Shown here piece by piece: positions 53,908 through 63,921 of a DNA stretch of 64,000 nucleotides (its first letter is position 1; every line of letters starts with the position of its first letter). A program made the position numbers and the translations under genes. Origin of the DNA: Betaproteobacteria bacterium Ga0077532 (GTDB lineage: Bacteria > Pseudomonadota > Gammaproteobacteria > Burkholderiales > Ga0077523); the NCBI GenBank assembly GCA_001464895.1, contig LNEE01000059.1:42084-106083 (forward strand). Direction: 5' to 3'. The notes under the pieces were generated by a model. It searched no databases and had not been told where the DNA came from. It saw only the letters and a list, made by a program, of their open reading frames with translations.

Positions 53908-54360
53908 ATGTCAGAGCTGAAGCACCGCGTCACCGAGGACATGAAGAACGCCATGCGAGCGCGGGAGACCGCCCGCCTCTCGGCGATCCGCCTCCTGCTC
54001 GCCGCCCTCAAGCAACGCGAGGTGGATGAGCGCAAGGAGCTGTCCGACGCCGATGTCGTCGCCGTCATCGACAAGATGCTCAAGCAGCGGCGCGACTCCA
54101 TCGGTCAGTACGAGGCGGCGGGTCGACAGGATCTCGCCGATGCCGAGAAGTTCGAAGTGACGGTGCTCGAGGCCTACATGCCCCAGGGTGCGTCGGCCGA
54201 GGAGATCGCAGCGACGGTCGCCACCGCGGTGACGCAGTCGGGCGCGTCAGGGCCCCAGGACATGGGGAAGGTGATGGCCATCGTGAAGCCGCTGTTGGCA
54301 GGTCGTGCGGACATGGCGGCAGTGTCCCAGTTGGTGAAGGCAAGGCTCACTGGCGGCTAG
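53908..54360 (+). CDS. GatB/YqeY domain protein
   Basis: A 150-residue stand-alone YqeY protein (LKHRVTEDMKNAMRARETARLSAIRLLLAALKQREVDERKELSD) whose C-terminal helical part (about 95-150) resembles the tail of GatB. Such proteins are thought to contact tRNA, but their role is not settled. It sits between rpsU and dnaG, its usual place in Proteobacteria. The GGAG ribosome site overlaps the terminator tail. Confidence 0.93.
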   Translation: MSELKHRVTEDMKNAMRARETARLSAIRLLLAALKQREVDERKELSDADVVAVIDKMLKQRRDSIGQYEAAGRQDLADAEKFEVTVLEAYMPQGASAEEIAATVATAVTQSGASGPQDMGKVMAIVKPLLAGRADMAAVSQLVKARLTGG

Positions 54361-54413
54361 ATCGCCCGTCGGGCACCCCTCGCGCGGAAGTCCGCGCGGG
54401 GTGGATTGCCCCC

Positions 54414-54419
54414 TATAAT
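54414..54419 (+). promoter_or_regulatory. TATAAT -10 element upstream of dnaG
   Basis: A perfect TATAAT lies 72 bases before the dnaG start in the 130-base gap after yqeY. No good -35 box is present at the expected distance, so it may depend on an activator or be weak. Confidence 0.35.
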
Positions 54420-54490
54420 CGGCCGCAACAGGGCCGTCGCTCGAACGCCAGCGCAGGCGTCGCGCGGACAACCGGGACACACGCTCGCAC

Positions 54491-56239
54491 ATGATTCCGC
54501 AGTCCTTCATCCAGGATCTGTTGAGCCGGGTCGACATCGTCGATATCGTCGAGTCGGCGGTGCCGCTGAAGCGTGCCGGTGCGAATCTGGCTGCCTGCTG
54601 TCCTTTCCACACCGAGAAGTCCCCCTCGTTCACCGTCAGCCCGACCAAGCAGTTCTACCACTGCTTCGGCTGTGGCGCCCACGGCACAGCTATCAGTTTC
54701 ATGATGGAGTACCACGGGCTGGGATTCATCGAGGCCGTGAAGGAACTCGCCGCCCGCGTCGGTATGGTTGTCCCCGCAGGCGAGACCGACGGCGCGCGAC
54801 AGGCCAACGCCTCGGCCAACGCCCACATCGTTGATGCCCTGACCCGCGCCTCCCGGTTCTTCAAGGACCAGTTGCGCGTCTCGGAGGCAGCCATCACCTA
54901 TCTGAAGGGGCGCGGCGTCACGGGCGAGATCGCCGCCCGCTTCGGTCTGGGCTACGCCCCCGATGGCTGGCAGAACCTCGAAGCGACCTTTCCCGAGTAC
55001 GCCACGGCCGATGTTCTCGTCGAGGCGGGCCTCGTGATCCGTAGCGACGAGGGCCGGCGCTACGACCGATTCCGCGACCGTGTGATGTTCCCCATCGTGA
55101 GCACCCGCGGCGAGATCATCGGTTTCGGCGGACGCGTGCTCGGTGCCGGCGAACCGAAGTACCTCAATTCCCCGGAAACCCCGGTCTTCGAGAAGGGGCG
55201 CGAACTCTACGGTCTGTTCCAGGCACGTCGTGCGATCCGGGAAGCCGATCGCGTCATCGTCGTCGAGGGCTACATGGATGTCGTGGCCCTCGCACAGCAC
55301 GGCGTCGCCAATGCGGTTGCGACGCTGGGGACCGCGACGACGCCCTTCCATGTGCAGAAACTGCTGCGTCAGGCCGACCACGTCACGTTCTGCTTCGACG
55401 GCGATGCGGCAGGGCGCCGGGCGGCGTGGCGCGCGCTCGAGACCAGTCTCCAGGCCCTGACCGACGGCAAGCACGTCAATTTTCTCTTCCTGCCCGACAA
55501 GGAAGACCCGGATTCCTTCATCCGGACCCGGGGGCGCGAAGCCTTCGAAGAGATGGTCGAGCGGGCGGAACCGCTTTCCGCCTTCATGCTTCGCGAACTC
55601 AAATCCGGGCTCGATATGGCCACCCCGGAAGATCGGGCCGAGTTCCTGAAGAAAGCCGAGGCCCTGCTCGCTCAGATCACGGCCCGCAATCTCGGGCTGG
55701 CGATGCGCGACGCCGTGGCGCGAGCTGCCGGCGTGTCGTCCGCGAGCCTGCCGGAACCTGTGCAGCGTGCCACACAGGCGCAGGCGGGGCCTTCGCGTCG
55801 ATCCAATACCGCCCGGGCCAGCTTGTTGAACAACCTCCCCGATCGCGCGCTCGAAGCACTTGTCGCCCGACCGGATCTTCACCTACTCGCCGGGCGCGCG
55901 GCTGCCGCAGCCGACGGTTCCGGATGTTGGCCGATGGTCGGGGATCTCGCCGGGCGCGTGGCCACTGGTGAACTGTCGCCCTCGCCCCAAGCTCTGGTCC
56001 AGTGGTTGGTAGATGGCGGGAACGACGGCCTGGCTCAGCGGGTACAGGAGCAACTGATGAAGCGCGACGACGACTACGCCTACGAGGATGACCTGGCGGC
56101 GATCGCGGAACGGCTCGAGAAGCAGCGCAAGTTCAACCAGCAGTTGGCGGCGGCGCGGCAGGTGCAGCGCCCGAGTGATCTTCCTCCCGAGGCCCGTGCC
56201 TTGTTCGCGTCCGGCAGTACGCCGGCCGGAACGGCTTAG
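54491..56239 (+). CDS. dnaG: DNA primase
   Basis: DnaG makes RNA primers for replication. The 582-residue protein has the N-terminal CHC2 zinc-binding domain (LAACCPFHTEKSPSFTVS ... HCFGCGAHG, about 37-66) and a TOPRIM catalytic core (VIVVEGYMDVVAL about 256, ATLGTA, FCFDGDAAGRRAAW about 301). The C-terminal helicase-binding region ends in a helical stretch (DDYAYEDDLAAIAERLEKQRKFNQQL). Length is normal. Middle gene of the macromolecular synthesis operon. Confidence 0.98.
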   Translation: MIPQSFIQDLLSRVDIVDIVESAVPLKRAGANLAACCPFHTEKSPSFTVSPTKQFYHCFGCGAHGTAISFMMEYHGLGFIEAVKELAARVGMVVPAGETDGARQANASANAHIVDALTRASRFFKDQLRVSEAAITYLKGRGVTGEIAARFGLGYAPDGWQNLEATFPEYATADVLVEAGLVIRSDEGRRYDRFRDRVMFPIVSTRGEIIGFGGRVLGAGEPKYLNSPETPVFEKGRELYGLFQARRAIREADRVIVVEGYMDVVALAQHGVANAVATLGTATTPFHVQKLLRQADHVTFCFDGDAAGRRAAWRALETSLQALTDGKHVNFLFLPDKEDPDSFIRTRGREAFEEMVERAEPLSAFMLRELKSGLDMATPEDRAEFLKKAEALLAQITARNLGLAMRDAVARAAGVSSASLPEPVQRATQAQAGPSRRSNTARASLLNNLPDRALEALVARPDLHLLAGRAAAAADGSGCWPMVGDLAGRVATGELSPSPQALVQWLVDGGNDGLAQRVQEQLMKRDDDYAYEDDLAAIAERLEKQRKFNQQLAAARQVQRPSDLPPEARALFASGSTPAGTA

Positions 56240-56268
56240 GCGTCGGGGGAGCGGCAGCCCGGATCAGT

Positions 56269-56274
56269 TATAAT
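56269..56274 (+). promoter_or_regulatory. TATAAT -10 element upstream of rpoD
   Basis: A perfect TATAAT 35 bases before the rpoD start codon, in the 69-base dnaG-rpoD gap, followed by CGCGGG and a T tract (56282-56288). It closely resembles the element upstream of dnaG. No convincing -35 box. Confidence 0.4.
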
Positions 56275-56308
56275 CGCGGGCTTTTTTTCACGAATTCGGA
56301 AGTCGGTG

Positions 56309-58228
<1,920 letters not shown>

Positions 58229-58295
58229 CCGGCTCGAGGTCGCGTAACAGACACTGGCCGGCTCTCTCCGGCCAGTGTCGTTTCTGTTGTACGTA

Positions 58296-58372
58296 GGGCC
58301 TGTAGCTCAGTCGGTTAGAGCAGAGGACTCATAATCCTTTGGTCCTGGGTTCGAGTCCCAGCGGGCCCACCA
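58296..58372 (+). tRNA. tRNA with anticodon CAU (elongator Met or Ile2)
   Basis: A 77-base cloverleaf with encoded CCA: acceptor stem GGGCCTG/CGGGCCC, D-stem GCTC/GAGC, anticodon stem GAGGA/TCCTT with loop CTCATAA, anticodon CAT at 58330-58332, and a T-arm containing GTTCGAGTC. The anticodon alone does not separate elongator tRNA-Met from lysidine-modified tRNA-Ile2. The ATAATCCTTTGGTC region looks more like Ile2. It follows rpoD and is the probable attachment site of the element to its right. Confidence 0.95.
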
Positions 58373-58795
58373 ATAAAATCAATAATTTATGATTTTGTTT
58401 TCGAAGGTGTTCAAGAGAATTCTCAAGAATGGTCCCGATATGGGTCCCGATATGAGCATGGCCCGGACTTTTTTTGCGCCTCCGCCGCGGCGCCGCGTCC
58501 GCGCCCGGTCAACCGATGCGTAGCGCTCCCGACCAAGGTTGACGTGGCACTCAGCGGGCCCCAACGCGCGTCTTCGAGTTGCCCCATCACTTGCGCGGCG
58601 GATCTTTGCTTCGTGCTAGGCGATGACTCCCGCAAGGCGCGGTTCTCGCATCGCGGCACCGATGATCCGGACCAGATGTAGCTACGCGGCCGACTGCAAT
58701 TCAGCGACTGCGTTGATGGCCTCGGCCCGTCGTAGACCTTCCAGTTCGTCGAACCGGTGACAGAGCGGCATCGCCATGTTGTCTCTTCACCACCC
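58373..58795. other. Left end of integrated element, no recognisable gene
   Basis: The first 40 bases after the tRNA are markedly AT-rich compared with the chromosome. An exact 12-bp tandem repeat GGTCCCGATATG occupies 58431-58442 and 58443-58454, next to the palindrome GAGAATTCTC. Open frames here (for example 58423-58659, minus) have no recognisable homology. A 31-codon minus frame at about 58682-58780 vaguely resembles the tail of a type I restriction specificity subunit but is too short to call. Confidence 0.5.
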
Positions 58796-59003
58796 TGCTA
58801 TTCCTGCTATTCGTGCTATTCCCGGTCGAGGGTTCCTGGGTCAGCACACGGAGGAATAGCAGGAATAGCAGGAATAGCAGCCCCCGGGGGTAGTGACGCC
58901 GATATCACTGACGGCGCTTCACCGACGCACCCTCGACCAGCGCCGGATTCACCACCACGTAGCGCCGCCGCCCGACTTCCTCCATCCGCGCCCGTCCACG
59001 TTC
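58796..59003. repeat. Copy A of a ~200-bp direct repeat, with 9-bp iterated inverted repeats
   Basis: Three 9-bp units TGCTATTCC (58796-58822, middle one with one change) face three units GGAATAGCA (58853-58879) across a 30-base loop, giving a potential 27-bp hairpin. The following 120 bases match the end of the Toprim/DUF3987 gene. The whole segment recurs at 61289-61488 in the same orientation with scattered substitutions. Confidence 0.88.
58905..59003 (-). pseudogene. 3'-terminal remnant of a second Toprim/DUF3987 primase-like gene
   Basis: Read leftward, the frame gives ERGRARMEEVGRRRYVVVNP followed by ALVEGASVKRRQ and a stop. It is almost identical to the last 32 residues of the gene at 61388. 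Upstream homology ends abruptly at about 59003, where unrelated 25-bp repeats begin. It is a truncated copy left by recombination or by loss of an earlier related element. Confidence 0.85.
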
Positions 59004-59012
59004 GGTTCGCAC

Positions 59013-59100
59013 GCCGCGAATCGACTGGCTCCATTTGGCCGCGAATCAGGCGGCTCCATTACGCCGCGAACGAAATGGCTCTATGTGGGCGCGAATTCAC
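59013..59100. repeat. 25-bp tandem repeats resembling an IS terminus
   Basis: Units start at 59013, 59038 and 59063, with a partial fourth at 59088. The consensus is GCCGCGAAT, then five to six variable bases, then TGGCTCCATTTG. Multiple short repeats of this kind are typical of IS21-family ends; that assignment is by resemblance only. Confidence 0.7.
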
Positions 59101-59103
59101 AAC

Positions 59104-59223
59104 ATGAAGACACGTTACCGCGGCCTGGCAAAGAACACCGCGCAGCTCACCGTCCTGTTCGCGCTGGCGAACGTGTACCAGGTCAGGCGATTGTTGATGC
59201 CCGAGGCACAGGTGCGTCCGTGA
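59104..59223 (+). pseudogene. C-terminal remnant of an IS5-family transposase
   Basis: The frame reads MKTRYRGLAKNTAQLTVLFA, then LANVYQVRRLLMPEAQVRP and a stop. The KxRYRGLxKNTAQL...LFAL(A/S)N pattern is the conserved end of IS5-type DDE transposases. Everything upstream of this tail is missing and replaced by the 25-bp repeats. No intact terminal inverted repeats were found. Confidence 0.8.
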
Positions 59224-59433
59224 TCGCCGCAACACCCCGGAATCGGGTGCGAAACGGCGCCCGCGGGTACGCAATGTCGACCCGACGGTGTTCGTTTCCG
59301 CCTCATCCACCGCGTTCGATCTCCAGCGTGACCAACTCATGCTCTACGTGCTGCCGAATCGGTGGCTCTGCAGAGCTTCCCTAGCTCGATCCCGTGACCT
59401 GGTGCCGGAACGGGTCATCGCCATTTCGGCACC

Positions 59434-59463
59434 GGTTGGCACGCGGATTCCCGCGTGCCAACC
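59434..59463. repeat. Perfect 13-bp inverted repeat upstream of the antitoxin
   Basis: Arms GGTTGGCACGCGG (59434-59446) and CCGCGTGCCAACC (59451-59463) pair without mismatch around the 4-base loop ATTC. It lies 62 bases upstream of the antitoxin start and could be a transcription terminator lacking a T tract or an operator. Confidence 0.85.
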
Positions 59464-59524
59464 CTGTCGCTTTCTAGATGTCGCGCATTGCTTCCTGCAG
59501 CCACAGCAATGCACCGGACGTTTC

Positions 59525-59749
59525 ATGGCGACGCCATATCATGACCTCGAGGCGCAGGTTCTCAGCCTGGGTGCAAAGGAGCGCGCCCAATTGCTGGAAC
59601 GTCTGATCGCCAGCTTCGAACGTGACACCCAGGTTGGTCGGGCCTGGTTCGCTGAAGCCTTGCAAAGGGAGGCGGACGTCAATGCGTGCGGGTCGCAGAT
59701 GATCCTGGGCCCTGACGCGCTCGCGCACATCGAGGCAGGAATCGGGTGA
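59525..59749 (+). CDS. Addiction-module antitoxin (TIGR02574-type), orphan
   Basis: A 74-residue protein with the pattern of addiction-module component proteins: LEAQVLSLGAKERAQLLERLIASFE (about 8-32), an AWFAEALQREADV segment and a short acidic tail. Partners are usually RelE/ParE toxins encoded immediately downstream. Here no toxin follows; the next genes are an AbrB-VapC pair. The open frame extends upstream to 59288 but the family pattern begins at ATG 59525. It may be a leftover antitoxin. Confidence 0.7.
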   Translation: MATPYHDLEAQVLSLGAKERAQLLERLIASFERDTQVGRAWFAEALQREADVNACGSQMILGPDALAHIEAGIG

Positions 59750-59838
59750 GCTACTTTTTTCGTTCATTCCGCACGAGGATCCCGCTTCCCGCGGAGCCCA
59801 TCATCGCATTACAATGGATCGTCAAGTAAGGAGTTCAC

Positions 59839-60060
59839 ATGGCCGAGTCCACGATCACTGCCAAGGGGCAGACCACTGTACCCGCCGATATCCGGGCGCT
59901 CATTCATGCGGAGCCTGGAACCAGGCTGGTGTGGTCGGTGACGCCTGACGGGACACTCATCGTGCGCGCCAAGACGAAGTCGATTCTCGACATGGCCGGC
60001 ATGCTCAAGGCCCCGAAGGGCAAGCGGGTCAGTGTCGACTCGATGAACCCGTGGCGTTGA
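59839..60060 (+). CDS. AbrB/MazE-family antitoxin
   Basis: A 73-residue swapped-hairpin DNA-binding protein beginning MAESTITAKGQTTVPADIRALI, the typical AbrB/SpoVT signature, with a C-terminal tail (SILDMAGMLKAPKGKRVS) of the kind that occupies the PIN toxin active site. AAGGAG ribosome site at 59828-59833. It is followed after 10 bases by the VapC-type toxin, with which it forms one operon and probably autoregulates it. Confidence 0.9.
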   Translation: MAESTITAKGQTTVPADIRALIHAEPGTRLVWSVTPDGTLIVRAKTKSILDMAGMLKAPKGKRVSVDSMNPWR

Positions 60061-60070
60061 CCGGTTCCAG

Positions 60071-60472
60071 ATGCCAGCTCTCGATACCAATATTCTGGTG
60101 CGCTATGTGGTGCAGGACGACAGCGCACAGTTGGCGGCGGCCAAACGTCTGATCACCCGATGCGTCGAGGAGGGGCAGTCGCTCTTCGTGCCGGTGACCG
60201 TGATGCTCGAACTGGAGTGGGTGCTGCGGTCAAGCTTCGAGTTCGGAAAGGATGACGTCATCCAGGTGGTTTCGAGCCTGCTGTCGGCGGCTGAGCTTTC
60301 GTTCGAATCCGAACGCGCTCTCGAGGTTGCCTTGCATCTGTTCCGGGAGAGTACTGCCGAGTTTGCCGACTGTGTGCATGTGGCCCTGGCCTCGCAGGCC
60401 GGAGAGCAGCCGTTGTGGACGTTCGACAAACGGGCTGCCAGGGTTCCAGGCGCTACGCTTCTGACTCGTTGA
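60071..60472 (+). CDS. VapC-type PIN-domain ribonuclease toxin
   Basis: The 133-residue toxin has the PIN-domain acidic residues D5 (ALDTNILVRY), E47 or E49 (MLELEWVLR), D100 (EFADCVHVALA) and D119 (WTFDKRAAR), so the magnesium-dependent RNase site is complete. VapC toxins cleave tRNA or rRNA and are neutralised by the upstream antitoxin. The pair is the only intact-looking accessory function in this element. Stop is followed by the truncated integrase. Confidence 0.92.
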   Translation: MPALDTNILVRYVVQDDSAQLAAAKRLITRCVEEGQSLFVPVTVMLELEWVLRSSFEFGKDDVIQVVSSLLSAAELSFESERALEVALHLFRESTAEFADCVHVALASQAGEQPLWTFDKRAARVPGATLLTR

Positions 60473-60624
60473 TGGGCGTGGTGCGGGGTTCCGAGGTCCT
60501 GATCGATCCGGGCCGAGGCCGGTCGGCGACTGCGCGAATCAGAGGGTACGAATCCAGTACCCCTCACCTGGGGTGCTTCTGGGGGTACACGCGCAACTCC
60601 ATCGATCTGCGCTCCCAGCAATTC

Positions 60625-61257
60625 ATGAGGTTGCAGCGCAAATGCGCCTCCCCCTCCCACAAGGCCCTGAAGGAATCGGAACTGCCGGAGTTCCTCGAAA
60701 AGCTCGATGCCTACGACGGCAACAAGTTGACGCAGCTCGCGATGCGTTTCCTCATGCTGACGTTCGTTCGCACCGGCGAGATGCGCGGTGCCACGTGGAA
60801 CGAGTTCGATATCGAGAAAGCCGAATGGCGCATCCCCGCCGAGCGGATGAAGATGGGCGCCGAGCACATCGTTCCGCTCTCCCGTCAGGACCTCGACGTG
60901 ATCGACGAACTGCGGCCCCTTTCGGGCAAGCGTGAGCACCTCTTTCCGAACGAGCACGACCCCAAGAAGTTCATGAGCGAGAACACCGTGCTGTTCGCGC
61001 TCTACCGCATGGGCTACCGCGGGAGGGCGACCGGTCACGGCTTCCGCGCCACCGCGAGCACCATCCTCAACGAACACGGATTCCGGCCGGACGTCATCGA
61101 GCGGCAACTGGCGCATGCCGAGCGCAACAAGATCCGCGCGGCCTACCATCGCTCCGAATACTTGCCCGACCGACGGAAGATGATGCAGCACTGGGCGGAC
61201 TTTCTGGATGGACTGGGCGAGGGGCGCGGGGTGGTTCCGTTCCGCCGTGCGGGCTGA
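60625..61257 (+). pseudogene. P4-type tyrosine integrase, catalytic domain only
   Basis: About 210 residues, from HKALKESELPEFLEKLDAYDG on, match the C-terminal catalytic half of P4-family integrases. The full catalytic set is visible: Arg in FVRTGEMRGATW, His-x-x-Arg in GHGFRATAST, His in QLAHAERNKI and Tyr in AYHRSEYLPDRRKMMQHWADFLD. The N-terminal arm-binding and core-binding domains (about 200 residues) are missing. The frame is open upstream into the vapC region but that part is unrelated. A start at ATG 60625 is possible; site-specific activity is unlikely. Confidence 0.88.
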
Positions 61258-61288
61258 GACGTCGAACGACGCGTCTTGCGTGGTCGGC

Positions 61289-61488
61289 TGCTATTGCTGC
61301 TATTCCTGCTGTTCTCGATGTCGTCCCCGGGGGCGGCGCTAGCAGGAATAGCAGGAATAGCAGCCCCCGAGAACAGTGACACCGAGATCACTCACGACGC
61401 TTCACCGACCCACCTTCGACCAGCGCCGGATTCACCACCACGTAGCGCCGCCGCCCGACTTCCTCCATCCGCGCCCGGCCGCGTTCCG
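61289..61488. repeat. Copy B of the ~200-bp direct repeat with 9-bp iterated inverted repeats
   Basis: Left arm units TGCTATTGC, TGCTATTCC, TGCTGTTCT (61289-61315) face GGAATAGCA units at 61345-61353 and 61354-61362. The element sits between the convergent ends of the integrase fragment and the Toprim/DUF3987 gene, suggesting a terminator-like structure, and continues into the last 100 bases of that gene. Copy A at 58796-59003 matches it. Confidence 0.88.
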
Positions 61489-63921
61489 TGAGCGTCGCAA
61501 GCGCCGTCTTCAAATCTCGACTGTCCCGCACGCACGCCGGCCCGAACTGATACACGCGCGTCGTCGGAACGCGGCCGCTACCGGTCCCCCGTACCTCGTT
61601 GAGCAACCAGGTGTCGAGCCGAATCGCGGCGGCCAGCGCCGGCGGCGTATCGAGATCGGCGAGCAGACGCCGGGCCTCGTGCAGATGCCATCCCACGATG
61701 CGTACCGCACCGTCGATCGCATCGACGCCAACACTTCCGGTCGGACCATGCGCCAGCACGTGGAAGAGCGCCGCCAGACGCGCCACGTTCTCGGCGGCCT
61801 TGGCCGCCACGTCGCGTACGGACTGGTAGTCACCGCCGACGCCCAGTCCACTCTCGATTTCGTCGTGCGCGCGAATCCATGCGATACGCGCTGGGGGAGA
61901 GAGATCCAGCGTCACTGGGTTGAGCCCACCGGCCGCGTCCGTGGGCAACGGCATATCCAGCAGTGCCGTGATCCGACTGGCGAAGCGATCGACCGCAGGT
62001 GTCGATGCCGGCGTGCTCCGGTAGGCGCGAGTGCCTTGCGTGCTGGCCGGCCACGCGATCAGGAATCGCGCGATGAACCCGGTCCCGCGTGGTAGCGCGC
62101 CCGCACGTTCGAGGAACCCCCGCAGCGCATCGGGCTGCACCATCAGGCCGAAGGTGAGCCGCCGGTCGCGCAACTGGAACGACGGTTTACTGCGGCGATC
62201 GACCGCGATCTCACCGCCGTCCCACAGAACGTTGAGCAACGCGAGGTTTCGCAGGATCGTCTCGTAGCCCATGCCGTGCGCGCCGAAGACGGCACCCGCT
62301 TCGGCCGACAGCACCCCGCCGGTCGGCCAGCCCGTACCCAGGCCGTGGGCGAGTGCCTCGGGTGTCGCGTCCGCGTAGAGCAGACGAGGCACCGGGACCG
62401 CCACGGGTGCCTCTCGCGCCAGCCCGTCGAGTGCGTCTTCCTCCTCCGCGGTGTCCTGTGCCCGGCGACGCTTGTGCTTGATGGCCTCGAGGATCCCGGC
62501 ACGGCTGCCTCCTGGGCGGCGAGCTTCGGCCCCACCACGGTCCTCCGATTGCGCTCCCAGTCACGCAGCGCCGCGCCGAAGATCGTGTCGCACGTGGTTT
62601 TCCGCTCGCCGGACTCGGCGACCGCAAGCACGTACAGCGAGACCGGCCCCACGAGCTGGTGGTCCCGTCGCACATTGACCAGGCCCTGACCGGCGAGCGA
62701 GAGCGCGGCCAGTGAGGAACAAGCCACCAGCGCTACTGGTGCCTGCACGAAGGACTGAGCTTCCAGCACCGCGTCGCGCAGCAAGGCGGGGAGGGCGTCC
62801 ACGGGGTAGGGCAGTGGGGTGAGCGCTTCGGTCAGCGGCTCCGGGTCAGGCCAGTCGATGACCGCCGGGCTTTCTTTGGCCGCTGAATCCCGCTCAGCTC
62901 CCGGCGGATGCCCCGCCGCCTGCACCGCTGTTAGCACTGCTATCAAGCCAACCTGCCGATGCAGGTCGTTGAAGTCGGTCAGCGGCAGGTTGGCCGGTGG
63001 GTCCGCCGCCTGCCCCACGGCTGTTTGCGCCGTAAACAAGCGGGAAGGGCGGTTCAGGTCGACGACGTCACTTCCCTCGCCAGCTCTGGCGGTCCCAAAT
63101 GCCGGGATGGCCAAGCACCCGCCCACGGCACGAGCGGCCTGACGAGCGTGCGTTACCCCTGGATTGCCCGGCGTGGCGTGGTCATCATCGGCACAAATGA
63201 CGATGCGCGCTTTCGGATACGCCTCCCGGATCGACCGAGCCACCGGCTCCAGGTTACCCGCATGGAAGGCCACCGCGACCGCGTGGCCGGTGGCCTCCCA
63301 CACGCTGGCGCCGGTGGCGAAGCCCTCCGCGATGCAGACCGTGTCGCCACCATTCCCGCCGATCCAGTAGCGGAGCCCCCGCACCCGCCCACCCTTGAGG
63401 AAGCGCTTCTCGCCACTCGCCCCGATGAACTGCAGGCTGTGCATCACGCCATCGGCATCCTGCACCGGCACCACCAGCGCGCCGCGGTAGACCCGCAGCC
63501 CGCAGGCTTGCACCCCCTTGCGCGCGAGGTACGGATGATCCCGCGGTGCCGCCGACGCACGGTGCCAGTAGCGCGAAGCGCGTTGCCGGGCAGCCTGGTG
63601 CCGGCGAGCCGCTTCAGCTTGGCACTGCGCCCGCCCGGCCTGCATCCGCGCACGCAGCGCATCGCGATCTCCCGCCCGAAGCGGGGGACCCCCGTCGAAG
63701 CGCCACGTCTCCCAGCCCCGCCCATCCCGCCAGTTGGTGAAGCCCCCGGCCGGCAGATCGTCCAGGTGCAGCACGTAGGCAGCGTCACCGCGCCCGTGAC
63801 GCCCCTCGGCATGACATCGGTGCAGCCCGCCGTCAGCGACGATCGGATCGGGCGGCACGATGCCACGCGCGATGAGCGCGGCACGGAACTGGTCGAGCGC
63901 GTCAGCCCTCCCGGCGTGCAT
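61388..63921 (-). pseudogene. Toprim/DUF3987 primase-helicase-like gene, frameshifted
   Basis: This was a protein of about 844 residues typical of integrated elements. The N-terminal region (GGLHRCHAEGRHGRGDAAYV) is primase-like. A Toprim domain follows (VCIAEGFATGASVWEATGHAVAV and VICADDDHATPGNPG), then a DUF3987 ATPase-like domain with P-loop variant AESGERKTT. After AAQEAAV near 62500 the frame is lost, and the coherent protein (ILEAIKHKRRRAQDTAEEED..., then VPRLLYADATPEALAHGLGTGW) continues one phase over to 61388. One inserted base in the GTGCCGGG run restores it. The start may be 63921 or 63972. It may also be a sequencing error. Confidence 0.85.

Noticed and set aside
58423..58659. 78-residue minus-strand frame right of the tRNA
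   Set aside because: No recognisable domain, unconvincing start context, overlaps repeats at the element end.
58682..58780. Short minus frame resembling the tail of a type I restriction specificity subunit
   Set aside because: Only about 31 residues and weak resemblance; cannot be distinguished from chance.
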